Assembly: GCA_029572815.1 (NCBI GenBank)
Contig: JAKPUQ010000209.1
Location: 1 to 64,000, forward strand
Reading direction: 5' to 3'
DNA: 64,000 nt
DNA from: Bacillota bacterium
Lineage (GTDB): Bacteria > Bacillota > Clostridia > Oscillospirales > Ruminococcaceae
The stretch's first letter is position 1, and each line of letters starts with the position of its first letter. Shown here in pieces: positions 43,557 to 52,073 of this stretch. The position numbers were made by a program, and so were the translations under genes. The notes below the pieces were generated by a model. It had not been told where the DNA came from, did no database searches, and saw nothing but the letters and a program-made list of their open reading frames with translations.

Positions 43557-44480
43557 ATGAAAAAATCATTCGCTATGGCAGCAGCTCTGGTAATGTCATT
43601 CTCAGCTGTAGCTATGAACGCCTCAGCAGAGGGCGAGACAAAGGTCTATGTCACTATCTCTGACAGCAACAGTGCACTGGTACTGACACAGGAGCCCGTA
43701 AATGTTACCGATATCGACGGCGACGGCAAGCTCACTGTCAACGATGCTCTCTACATCGCTCACGAGAACAACTACGAGGGCGGCGCAGCAGCAGGCTACA
43801 AGACATCTGTGGGACAGTACGGTCTGGGTCTTGACGTACTCTGGGGCAAGGAAAATCAGCAGTCCTTCGGCTACTATGTAAACTCAAAGATGGCTAATGG
43901 TCTTACCGACGAGGTCAAGGACGGCGACTACCTTGATGCTCTCACCTTCCCCGATCCCTCCGACCTTGACTATCACTACAGCTGGTTCGACGCAAGAGAG
44001 GGCGAGGGTGAAGCCGACAAGGAAGTAACTCTCCAGCTCAAGGCTCTCTCCTTCGACGCTTCATGGGCTCCTGTTGAGAACCCCGTGGAGGGCGCTAAGA
44101 TAACTATCAACGGCAATGATACAGACTTCGTTACCGATGCTGAGGGCAAGGTCACAGTAAAGTTCACAGAGGCAGGAAAGAACGTTGTAAGCGCTAAGGG
44201 CGGCAATACCAAGATAGCTCCTCCCTCTTATATAATGAACATCAGCGGCGAGTCTGCCGAGACTACAACTACAACAACTACTGCCACAACAACTTCTTCC
44301 ACAACCACCACTACTACAACTACCGCAAAGGCTACTTCAAAGTCACAGGCTGCAAAGACCACTACCGCAAGCAAGAGCAACTCCCCCAAAACAGGAGACT
44401 CAGGCGCAGCTATGGCTGTAGCTGTACTGGGCGCAGCAGCCGCAGCAGCATTCACTCTCAGACGCAGAAATGAAAAGTAA
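43557..44480 (+). CDS. Wall-anchored DUF4430/transcobalamin-like corrinoid-binding protein
   Basis: 307 residues. A signal peptide (about 1-25) is followed by a DUF4430-like domain (about 28-150) with an inserted acidic loop DIDGDGKLTVNDAL that resembles a single EF-hand or dockerin loop, and the hallmark GYYVNSK...VKDGDYLDAL. Next come an Ig-like domain (about 170-225), a Thr-rich linker and a sorting signal: SPKTGD, a hydrophobic helix and RRRNEK. Family knowledge plus the B12 riboswitch suggest it presents or captures corrinoids at the wall. It overlaps the next gene by 11 bases. Binding is inferred, not shown. Confidence 0.78.
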   Translation: MKKSFAMAAALVMSFSAVAMNASAEGETKVYVTISDSNSALVLTQEPVNVTDIDGDGKLTVNDALYIAHENNYEGGAAAGYKTSVGQYGLGLDVLWGKENQQSFGYYVNSKMANGLTDEVKDGDYLDALTFPDPSDLDYHYSWFDAREGEGEADKEVTLQLKALSFDASWAPVENPVEGAKITINGNDTDFVTDAEGKVTVKFTEAGKNVVSAKGGNTKIAPPSYIMNISGESAETTTTTTTATTTSSTTTTTTTTAKATSKSQAAKTTTASKSNSPKTGDSGAAMAVAVLGAAAAAAFTLRRRNEK

Positions 44481-46331
44481 GATACTCACGGCTTGCCTGA
44501 GTACCGCACTGATATTTGCAGTATTGCCGAACGTTGTTCCCATACAGTCGGCATACTGTGAGCATACCGTCGGTGAGGTCGATGACCTTATCGGCGGTAT
44601 CGTTGATTATAAGCTTAATCAGACGGGCTCGGGAAGCGTTGAAGACTGGCTGTCGGGGGATATTGCCGCAGGTGCAGGGACCTCCACGGACTGGTATGCA
44701 CTCACCCTCAGCCAGAGCGGATACAGCGACCTCTCCGCATACAGGAGCGCCCTTGAGAGCTATCTCAGCAGCAACAATGTGTCCTCCGCAACCTCACGGG
44801 AGAAGTACGCACTGGGACTCTGTGCCTCTGGAAGCACAAGCAGCTACATCACCGATACCCTTGAAAGCTCCATAGGCAGGCAGGGTATCATGAGCTGGGT
44901 CTACGGGCTCCATATCCTCAATAACGGCTACACCTGCCCCTCCTACACGGCTGAGTCCGTGGCGGACTATATCCTGTCCCTGCAGCTTGATGACGGGGGT
45001 TGGGCGCTGTGGGGGAGACTACGGCGACATTGACGTTACCGCCATGACCATTCAGGCTCTTGCTCCTCAGTATGACAGCAGCGGCGCTGTTTCAGAGGCG
45101 GTGGACAGGGCTGTGGACTTCCTCTCGGAGCGTCAGAAGGAGGACGGCGGCTACGAGAGCTTCGGCAATCCCAATGCAGAGAGCACGGCGCAGGTGCTTA
45201 TGGCAGTATCGGCTCTGGGCATAGACTGCCGGTACGATGACCGCTTCATCAAGGAGGGCAACGACCTCATCGACGGCATAGCACAGTACCGTCTGCCCGA
45301 CGGAAGCTTCTGCCACACAAAGGACGGGGGCTTCAACGAGACCGCCACGGTGCAGGCATATTACTCCTTTGTGGCATTCAGGCGAATGACCGAGGGGAAG
45401 TCTCCCCTGCTGGTGCTTGACAACAAGCAGACGGCTCAGCCCTCACAGGGCGGCAGTAATGAGGGCGGCGGCAGCAGTAAGGTCAGCTCTCAGGGCGGCG
45501 GCTCCTCAGCAAATGAGGGGGGGAAGCGCAGGCACAACGGCTCCCACAACGGGAACAATCTCCACCACAGCAAATGCAGGCAAGTCCACGGGTACGACCT
45601 CCACGGGCACAGGGACTACCACTGCAAAGCAGACTGAAACGGTAACTTCCCTTTCTGCAACATCGGGGGCTTCACAGACCGGGACTGCCGTAACAGCAGC
45701 ACAGGAGCTTACCGAGAAGCAGTCACGGAGAAGCTACAAGCCCTTTGCCATACTTATTGTACTGGCAGCGGCGGCGGTCATCGCACTCATCATCTTCATC
45801 ATGGGCAAACGCAGCTACAAGAACTTCATCTTCCTGGGAGCAGCGGCGGCTGCGGCGATAGCGGTCATTCTCCTGACGGACATCCGCTCACCCGAGGAGT
45901 ATTACAGCGGCGAGAAGAAGGAGAAGGACAATGTCATCGGCTCTGTCACCATGGAGATACGCTGCGACACTATCGCAGGCAGGTCCGACTCTGAGCATAT
46001 CCCTGCGGACGGCGTGATACTAGCTCCCACAGCCTTCGACATTGAGAGCGGCGACACGGTCTTCGACATACTCACCGAGGCTGCACAGACCTACGGCATA
46101 CAGGTGGAGAACAAGGGCAGCGCAGGCAGCTCTCACGGCATGGTCTACATCTCGGGCATAAACTACATCTACGAATTCGATTTCGGCGACCTTTCGGGCT
46201 GGGTCTATCATGTCAACGGCATCACTCCCTCGCGTAACTGCGGAGAGTATGTCCTCAGCGACGGAGACCGCATAGAATGGCTCTACACCTGCGAGGTGGG
46301 TCACGACCTTAACGAGGTATACGAGGAATGA
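44470..46331 (+). pseudogene. Intrinsic-factor/transcobalamin-like membrane protein (two one-base frame breaks)
   Basis: After correction, 619 residues. A signal peptide (about 1-29) precedes an alpha-alpha-barrel domain (about 30-325) of prenyltransferase/terpene-cyclase-like repeats (SLQLDDGGWALWGDYGDID, RQKEDGGYESFG, YRLPDGSF). A long Ser/Gly/Thr linker, two membrane helices joined by a tiny basic loop (MGKRSYK), and a C-terminal DUF4430 domain (GDTVFDILTEA, LSGWVYHVNG, LSDGDRIEWLY) follow. This is the domain content of animal cobalamin carriers. Breaks are in G5 (45011-45015) and G7 (45517-45523); one G less in each restores the frame. The stop overlaps the next ATG. Confidence 0.8.
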
Positions 46332-47206
46332 GAAGCTTTTCCGAATACAATCCCATAGCAGTGGCGGTGTGGTTTTTCAGCGTCACGGGGGTGGCAATGT
46401 TTTGCAGCTACCCTGTACTCATGGTAATATCACTGGCGGGAGGAGTGCTGTTCTTCCTAAAGCGCAACGGCTTCACCCACGGGAAGACTCACCTGTTTTT
46501 CTGGCTGCTTTTCGCAGTCCTTGCACTGGCAAACCCACTTATCTCACACAACGGCAAGACGGTGCTCTTCGTCATGAACCACAATCCCGTCACTCTGGAA
46601 GCGGCGCTTTACGGCGTAAATTCGGCAGTTATGATAATCGGCGTCCTGTACTGGTTCCGCTCCTTCACACAGATAATGACCTCAGAGAAGCTCCTCTACA
46701 TCACGGGAGCTCTCTCCCCCAAGCTTTCACTGGTGCTGTCAATGGCGCTGAGGTTCGTCCCACTGTTCAGCAGGCAGTCCGCAAAGATAAGCGCTGCACA
46801 GACTGCCATGGGACTATACAAAGAGGACAATATCGTGGACGACATAAGGGGCAAATCCCGTATCTTCTCCATTATGGTCACCTGGGCGCTGGAGAACGGC
46901 ATTATCACCGCCGACAGCATGGAGGCAAGGGGCTTCGGCACAGGCAGACGTACTCAGCTGCGGCGCTTCGGCTTCCGAACGGGAGATATACTGCTCCTGA
47001 CAGCGACGCTGCTGCTTCTTGGGGTGACAGCTGCCGCCATCGGTACGGGAGCCCTCAGCTTTGAGTTCTATCCGTCCATGGAGATGAAAGAGCTCACATT
47101 CCCCGGTATTTCGGGGATAATTTCCTACGCAGCACTGGTTATGCTGCCCATATTCATAGAAACGGAGGCGGAACTGAGATGGAAATACTTGCGGTCAGGG
47201 ATATGA
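46328..47206 (+). CDS. ecfT: ECF transporter T component
   Basis: Transmembrane coupling subunit of an energy-coupling-factor importer. 292 residues with about six hydrophobic helices. The Ala-Arg-Gly coupling motif appears as SMEARGFGTG, with a second, less clear coupling region upstream (ALRFVPLFSRQSAKI). ATGA overlap with the preceding gene and a 28-base overlap with the ATPase gene show tight coupling. Confidence 0.9.
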   Translation: MRSFSEYNPIAVAVWFFSVTGVAMFCSYPVLMVISLAGGVLFFLKRNGFTHGKTHLFFWLLFAVLALANPLISHNGKTVLFVMNHNPVTLEAALYGVNSAVMIIGVLYWFRSFTQIMTSEKLLYITGALSPKLSLVLSMALRFVPLFSRQSAKISAAQTAMGLYKEDNIVDDIRGKSRIFSIMVTWALENGIITADSMEARGFGTGRRTQLRRFGFRTGDILLLTATLLLLGVTAAAIGTGALSFEFYPSMEMKELTFPGISGIISYAALVMLPIFIETEAELRWKYLRSGI

Positions 47207-48810
47207 CCTTCACCTACCCCAATTGTAAAAAGCCTGCCATTGAGAATATCTCCCTCACCCTTGAACGTGGGGAGCTGGCTGTGCTCTGCGGGGCTACGGG
47301 AAGCGGCAAGTCCACTCTCCTGCGTATGCTGAAACGGGAGCTGTCTCCCATGGGACAGGTCTCGGGCAGTGTCATTTTCTGCGGAAAGGCTCTCGGGGAG
47401 CTCTCCGACAGGGAGTCCGCCTCGGAGATAGGCTTCGTCATGCAGAAGCCTGAGCAGCAGATAGTCACCGACAAGGTCTGGCACGAGCTTGCCTTCGGAC
47501 TGGAAAATCTGGGTACTCCCCCTGCTCATATATCACGCAGGATAGCGGAAATGGCAAGCTATTTCGGTATCGGTGACTGGTTCGGCAGGGACACTGCGGA
47601 GCTTTCGGGCGGTCAGAAGCAGCTCCTCAACCTGGCTTCCGTTCTTGTCATGCAGCCAAAGCTCCTCATTCTGGACGAGCCCACGGCTCAGCTTGACCCC
47701 ATTGCCGCCTCGGACTTCATTGCAACTCTGAGGCGTATCGCCAACGATTTCTCCATAACCATTCTCATGGCGGAGCACCGTCTGGAGGAGGTGGTCCCCC
47801 TGTGCGACAGGCTCCTTGTAATGGACGGCGGCAAGCTCATCGGAGAGGGCTCTCCCTCGGAGGTACTGGCAGGGCTGGGTGACAGGAAGGACATAATGTG
47901 CGGTATGCCTGCGGCATCACGGCTTTTCGCGGCTCTGGGAGAACAGGGCAAGGCTCCCCTTACAGTCCGTGAGGGCAGGAACTTCATAGAATCCACCTAC
48001 GCAAACTCCGTAAGAGCCCTTGAAAGTAAAACAGCTCCTCACGATGGAGAAGCTGCGCTGGAATATGAGGGAGTCTGCTTCCGCTACGCTAAAAACGGGG
48101 CGGACGTTCTGGACAGTCTCAGTCTCAGGGTGAACACGGGGGAGCTTTTCTGTATCCTCGGGGGCAACGGCTCGGGCAAGACCACGGCTCTCTCGGCGGC
48201 GGCAGGACTGCTGAAGCCGTACAGCGGCAAAATACGGGTTTTCGGCAAAAAGCTCAAAGACTACAAGAACCGCTCACTGTACCGTGAGTGCCTTGCCATG
48301 CTGCCACAGGACGTTCAGACTGTCTTTCTCAGGAACACCGTCAGGGAGGAGCTGGAGGATTGCAATGCGGAGCTGAAAGAGCTTCCCTACGACCTCTCTC
48401 CCCTGCTGGAGCAGCACCCCTACGACTTATCGGGAGGTCAGCAGCAGCTTGTCGCCCTTGCAAAGGTACTGGCTGCACATCCCCGTCTGCTGCTTCTGGA
48501 CGAGCCCACAAAGGGACTTGACGCGGCGGCAAAGGAGAGCTTCATAGAGCTGCTGAAAAGGCTCAAAGCCGACGGTCTCACCGTTGTCACCGTCACCCAC
48601 GATGTGGAGTTCGCAGCCCTCTGCGCCGACAGGTGCGCCATGTTCTTCGGGGGAAAGATAGTCTCTGAGGGAGCTCCCCGTGAGTTCTTCTCGGAAAACA
48701 GCTTCTATACCACCGCGGTGAGCCGCATGACAAGGGGCTATTTCGACGGAGCCGTCACCCTTTCCGACGCCGCAGAGCTTTGCCGCTTAAACGGCAGGAA
48801 GGAGAGCTGA
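47179..48810 (+). CDS. ecfA: ECF transporter ATPase, fused A-A' subunits
   Basis: 543 residues with two complete ABC ATPase domains. The first has the P-loop CGATGSGKST, Q-loop MQKPEQQIV, signature LSGGQKQ and Walker B LLILDEPTAQLD. The second has GGNGSGKTT, signature LSGGQQQ and LLLLDEPTKGLD. In most Firmicutes the two ATPases are separate genes; here they are fused. It powers the EcfT/S importer of this operon. Confidence 0.93.
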   Translation: MEILAVRDMTFTYPNCKKPAIENISLTLERGELAVLCGATGSGKSTLLRMLKRELSPMGQVSGSVIFCGKALGELSDRESASEIGFVMQKPEQQIVTDKVWHELAFGLENLGTPPAHISRRIAEMASYFGIGDWFGRDTAELSGGQKQLLNLASVLVMQPKLLILDEPTAQLDPIAASDFIATLRRIANDFSITILMAEHRLEEVVPLCDRLLVMDGGKLIGEGSPSEVLAGLGDRKDIMCGMPAASRLFAALGEQGKAPLTVREGRNFIESTYANSVRALESKTAPHDGEAALEYEGVCFRYAKNGADVLDSLSLRVNTGELFCILGGNGSGKTTALSAAAGLLKPYSGKIRVFGKKLKDYKNRSLYRECLAMLPQDVQTVFLRNTVREELEDCNAELKELPYDLSPLLEQHPYDLSGGQQQLVALAKVLAAHPRLLLLDEPTKGLDAAAKESFIELLKRLKADGLTVVTVTHDVEFAALCADRCAMFFGGKIVSEGAPREFFSENSFYTTAVSRMTRGYFDGAVTLSDAAELCRLNGRKES

Positions 48811-48811
48811 T

Positions 48812-49498
48812 ATGCTGCTGATAAAAAGCAAAAGGCTCCGCGACACTATCCGCGTGGTGGTGCCCTTCATAGCGGTTCCCCTCATTACAGTCATTGGAGC
48901 CCTCGCCTTCGACGAGAAAAAGCACATAATCATCGCCCTTGCAGTTGCGGTGTCGGCACTGCTGCTCTTTGCGGCAGGCTTCGAGAAGAAGTCCACGGGA
49001 ACGCGCCGCATGGTCATAGCAGCCGTTATGACAGCCCTGTGCTTCGCAGGAAGGTTCATACCCATACTCAAGCCCGTTGCAGCCCTCACCATAATCACTG
49101 CCCTCTATCTGGGCGGAGAAGCAGGCTTCCTTGTGGGAGCCATGTCCGCCATACTCTCAAACTTCTACTTCGGACAGGGTCCCTGGACTGCCTTTCAGAT
49201 GCTTGCCTGGGGACTTATCGGGCTCTTTGCGGGCATACTCTCGGATAAGCTGCTGAAAAGCCGTGCCCTGCTCCTCATCTACGGAGCCGCAACGGGTATC
49301 GCCTACTCATTTATAATGGACGTCTGGACAGTCCTCTGGTACAACCGGGGCTTTGACATAAAGCTCTATCTGGCGGCACTGGTGTCCGCTGTGCCCTATA
49401 CGATAAGCTATGCGGTGTCAAACGTTCTGTTCCTGTATCTCCTTGCAAAACCCTTCGGCGAGAAGCTATCCCGTATCAAGACCAAGTACGGGGTGTGA
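48812..49498 (+). CDS. ECF transporter S component, probably corrinoid-specific
   Basis: 228 residues with about six to seven membrane helices. GRFIPILKPVAALTIITAL and GAMSAILSNFYFGQGPWTAFQM are typical of ECF substrate-binding subunits. It is the last gene of a B12-riboswitch operon with transcobalamin-like surface proteins, so cobalamin or a precursor is the expected ligand (CblT/CbrT-like role). The substrate is inference from context. It begins one base after the ATPase stop. Confidence 0.8.
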   Translation: MLLIKSKRLRDTIRVVVPFIAVPLITVIGALAFDEKKHIIIALAVAVSALLLFAAGFEKKSTGTRRMVIAAVMTALCFAGRFIPILKPVAALTIITALYLGGEAGFLVGAMSAILSNFYFGQGPWTAFQMLAWGLIGLFAGILSDKLLKSRALLLIYGAATGIAYSFIMDVWTVLWYNRGFDIKLYLAALVSAVPYTISYAVSNVLFLYLLAKPFGEKLSRIKTKYGV

Positions 49499-49560
49499 AT
49501 ACAAGTGTCGGCAAGCCTTTCGGGTAAGGGACGGGCTGATTCGACGGCTGCATACTTTGA

Positions 49561-49710
49561 TCCATCGCCGAAGGTGATACTGTTGAGTTGTTAGTGGTTA
49601 GTGCTTAGTGCTTAGTTATGTGGGCGGCGACATAATCCGTTCCGTCACCAAAGGCGTCCCTGTAAGGCTGACGGCTCGGAACTATGCACTAAGCACTAAT
49701 CACTATGCAT
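49561..49710 (+). repeat. MITE-like intergenic repeat, copy 1
   Basis: The 285-base gap after the ECF operon holds no gene. It carries inverted TTAGTGCTTAGT-type ends (about 49591-49617 and 49681-49710) around a unique centre. A 17-base block (49671-49687) and a 14-base block (49561-49574) recur in reverse complement at 53189-53205 and 53237-53250. Mobility is inference. Confidence 0.65.
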
Positions 49711-49783
49711 TTAAAAGAAACCGGTCAGAAATTCTCGTGGCAATGCGAGTGTAATATATGAATGCATTCAAAGGAGTGAAACG

Positions 49784-50362
49784 ATGACAGACAAAGAGCT
49801 GAGCCGCATGATGGAGCAGTCCGCCGAGGAAGGCAGACGGGCTCTGTTTGATGAATACTGCGGCTACGTCTATGCAATATGCGCCAACAAGCTCAAAGGC
49901 TGCGGAAGTCCAGAGGACACGGACGAGTGTCTCAGCGATACATTTGCGGCGGTATTCCGCTATCTCGAAAGCCACAAGGCTGCCGACGGAGTCCTGAAAG
50001 CCCTGATAGGCACCATTGCAAAGCGTACTGCGGTAAGCTATTTCAGGCGGCTTTCCGCAAAAAAGGATACTACCGTATCTATGGAGTCGGAGACCCTCGG
50101 GGAGCTTTCTTCCAACATCAGAGTCGATGAGTCCGCGGAGCTTTCGGCTCTGCGCGAGACAGTTCTCGACTGCATAAAAAAACTCGGGGAGACCGATTCT
50201 TCCATCATCGTTTACTTCTATTACTACGGAATGAAAACCAGACAGATAGCCGCACTTGTGGGACTGAGCGACATTGCTGTGCAGAAAAGGCTCAGCAGGT
50301 CAAGGAAAAAGCTCAGGGAACTTCTCAGCGCGGCAGGTATCACAGAGGAGGGATCACAATGA
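49784..50362 (+). CDS. ECF-type RNA polymerase sigma factor
   Basis: 192 residues with sigma-70 region 2 (about 15-85, DTDECLSDTFAAVFRYLE) and region 4 helix-turn-helix (about 140-180, MKTRQIAALVGLSDIAVQKR). It has no extra domains. The start has AAAGGAG upstream. It overlaps the following membrane protein by four bases, the usual arrangement for a sigma factor with its membrane partner. Confidence 0.9.
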   Translation: MTDKELSRMMEQSAEEGRRALFDEYCGYVYAICANKLKGCGSPEDTDECLSDTFAAVFRYLESHKAADGVLKALIGTIAKRTAVSYFRRLSAKKDTTVSMESETLGELSSNIRVDESAELSALRETVLDCIKKLGETDSSIIVYFYYYGMKTRQIAALVGLSDIAVQKRLSRSRKKLRELLSAAGITEEGSQ

Positions 50363-51801
50363 GAACAGACGATGTATTCAATGACATCGACAGCAGAACA
50401 GCAGACAGGCTCGCAAAAGAGTATCCCGTCCTCAGAGACGAGCAGAAAGAGAGGCTGTACGCCATGAGTAAAAGAAAGTTTGATATAAAGATCGACAACA
50501 GCAGTATTGACGTATCGGGAGTTGAGAAATACCGCAGACCAAAGTGGTTCAAGGGCGTAAGTGTGGCAGCAGCGGCTTTGCTCCTTGTTACAGGCATAGG
50601 CGGCAGTATGTACTATATCAGCCGTAACGGTCAGGCTCCCGCAGCTGAGGTGGAGGAGAGCATTTCAGAGACCACCGAGATCACAACAGAAGCCCTTACC
50701 GAGGCGCAGACCGAAGCCGAGGAAGCCGACACAGAGACTGTTGCAAAGACTCTCATTGACAATTACAGAGAGTTTATGTGCGTCCTTTATGGAGGAGACC
50801 TTGAAGTTGACAAGTCTGATATTATCACAAGGGCAATAACAATTCCCGACAACGACGTTACCTTTGACAGAGAGTTCTATCGCGTTACCGACACGAGATT
50901 CCCTACATGGGCAGATATAGAAAAGCGCTGCTATGAGATACTCGATACCGAGCTTGCACAGAGAATACTCGAAATTAGTACCGAGAATACAGAAGATATT
51001 ATGGGCAATCCGTTTTTCTGTGTCACTGAGGACGGCTACTACGTCGAAACAGGTCTGCATGATAATGGCATAGACCCGTTATCGACCAGCGAATATGACA
51101 TGGACGTCCATACCGATTACAGCGGCAATATAATCGCAACAATTGTAGAGACAGAGCTCCGCGAAGTCCATGATTATCCGATCCCCGAGACCACATTCAC
51201 TATCGTGAACACCGAAAATGGCTGGCGCATAAGCGATGTCACGGAAAAGCTCCTTGATGAAGAAAACGAGGACAGCACCGACGCAGACGCTATAGCCAAG
51301 GAGCTTACAGATGATTGGATGGAGTGCTTATTTGATATTCACGGAAGAACTCTTGAGGTCGACAGGTCATCGGTTGTTACCAAGACAATTAAATTTGACG
51401 ATGGAAGTGAGTTCACGAGAGACTTTTATCGTGTTATTGATCCGAGATACCCAACATGGGAAGATCTGGAAAAAAGATGCTATGAGGTCTGCGATGCAGA
51501 ACTCGGAAAGATAGTCCTTGACGCTTGTGGCTGCGCAAGGGAAGAGGATATAGACTACACGACTCTGATATTTACAACAGATGACGGGTATTATGTTAAT
51601 ACAGAGACCTGCGACACAAGCGACAGGCTGTACAAGTGGTTAGATGACGAAGTAAAGGGCGAGTTCGACGAGAACGGAAATATAATTACGACACGAAGCC
51701 ATATTGATTTAGACATTGACCCCAATCGTACTTATAAGACAAAGTTTACTATCGTAAAGACCGAGAGCGGCTGGCGTATCAGCAAGGCTGAGGAAGAGTA
51801 A
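50359..51801 (+). CDS. Membrane partner of the sigma factor with duplicated outer domain
   Basis: 480 residues. A cytoplasmic N-terminus (about 1-68), one membrane helix (about 69-88, VSVAAAALLLVTGIGGSMYY) and a Glu/Thr-rich linker precede two related extracellular domains (about 130-300 and 308-478). Matching blocks are FDREFYRVTDTRFPTWADIE with EKRCYEILDTEL, and FTRDFYRVIDPRYPTWEDLE with EKRCYEVCDAEL. These recall IseA/DL-endopeptidase-inhibitor-like domains, but I am not sure. Probably the anti-sigma factor, sensing an envelope signal. Confidence 0.7.
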   Translation: MRTDDVFNDIDSRTADRLAKEYPVLRDEQKERLYAMSKRKFDIKIDNSSIDVSGVEKYRRPKWFKGVSVAAAALLLVTGIGGSMYYISRNGQAPAAEVEESISETTEITTEALTEAQTEAEEADTETVAKTLIDNYREFMCVLYGGDLEVDKSDIITRAITIPDNDVTFDREFYRVTDTRFPTWADIEKRCYEILDTELAQRILEISTENTEDIMGNPFFCVTEDGYYVETGLHDNGIDPLSTSEYDMDVHTDYSGNIIATIVETELREVHDYPIPETTFTIVNTENGWRISDVTEKLLDEENEDSTDADAIAKELTDDWMECLFDIHGRTLEVDRSSVVTKTIKFDDGSEFTRDFYRVIDPRYPTWEDLEKRCYEVCDAELGKIVLDACGCAREEDIDYTTLIFTTDDGYYVNTETCDTSDRLYKWLDDEVKGEFDENGNIITTRSHIDLDIDPNRTYKTKFTIVKTESGWRISKAEEE

Positions 51802-51863
51802 TGTAAACTCCATTCTCAGGACAGCACCGAAGCCGAATAAAACAAAACGGGACTGCATAATCA

Positions 51864-51893
51864 GCCGTTAGCCTTTAGCCATTAGCCATTAGC
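51864..51893. repeat. Short tandem intergenic repeat
   Basis: GCCGTTAGCC followed by TTTAGCCATTAGCCATTAGC, a 10-base-period simple repeat often scattered in intergenic DNA of gut Clostridia. Confidence 0.55.
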
Positions 51894-51901
51894 AAAAAAA
51901 C

Positions 51902-51930
51902 GGGACTGCAATAAACGCAGTCCCTTTTTT
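51902..51930. terminator. Bidirectional terminator
   Basis: Stem GGGACTGC/GCAGTCCC (51902-51909, 51917-51924) with A7 before it and T6 after it, so it can end both the sigma operon and, from the other side, pta. Confidence 0.8.
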
Positions 51931-51959
51931 CTGATTTAATATGATCTTACTGTTACTTA

Positions 51960-52073
51960 CGGGACGTCGAGGACGCCGTCCCCTACATATAATCCCGCTT
52001 TATTAAGATTTAGCTCAACCATAATTATGCATTATGCATTATGAATTATGCATTAAGCAATGCAAAGCATTGC
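51960..52073. repeat. Intergenic repeats downstream of pta
   Basis: This holds CGGGACGTCGAGGACGCC-type sequence with GGGACG/CGTCCC arms (51960-51982), a run of ATTATGCATTATGAATT-type units (52024-52055) and an inverted repeat GCAATGC-AAA-GCATTGC (52057-52073) that abuts the pta stop. No coding potential. Confidence 0.55.

Noticed and set aside
43680-43790. Dockerin module in the wall protein
   Set aside because: Only one calcium-type loop is present, with no second repeat or linker; it is placed inside the DUF4430-like domain.
45417-45640. Separate start for the third part of the transcobalamin-like gene
   Set aside because: The 5' part of that frame encodes an Arg/Ala-rich stretch with no sense; the join with the previous frame at G7 gives a continuous linker.
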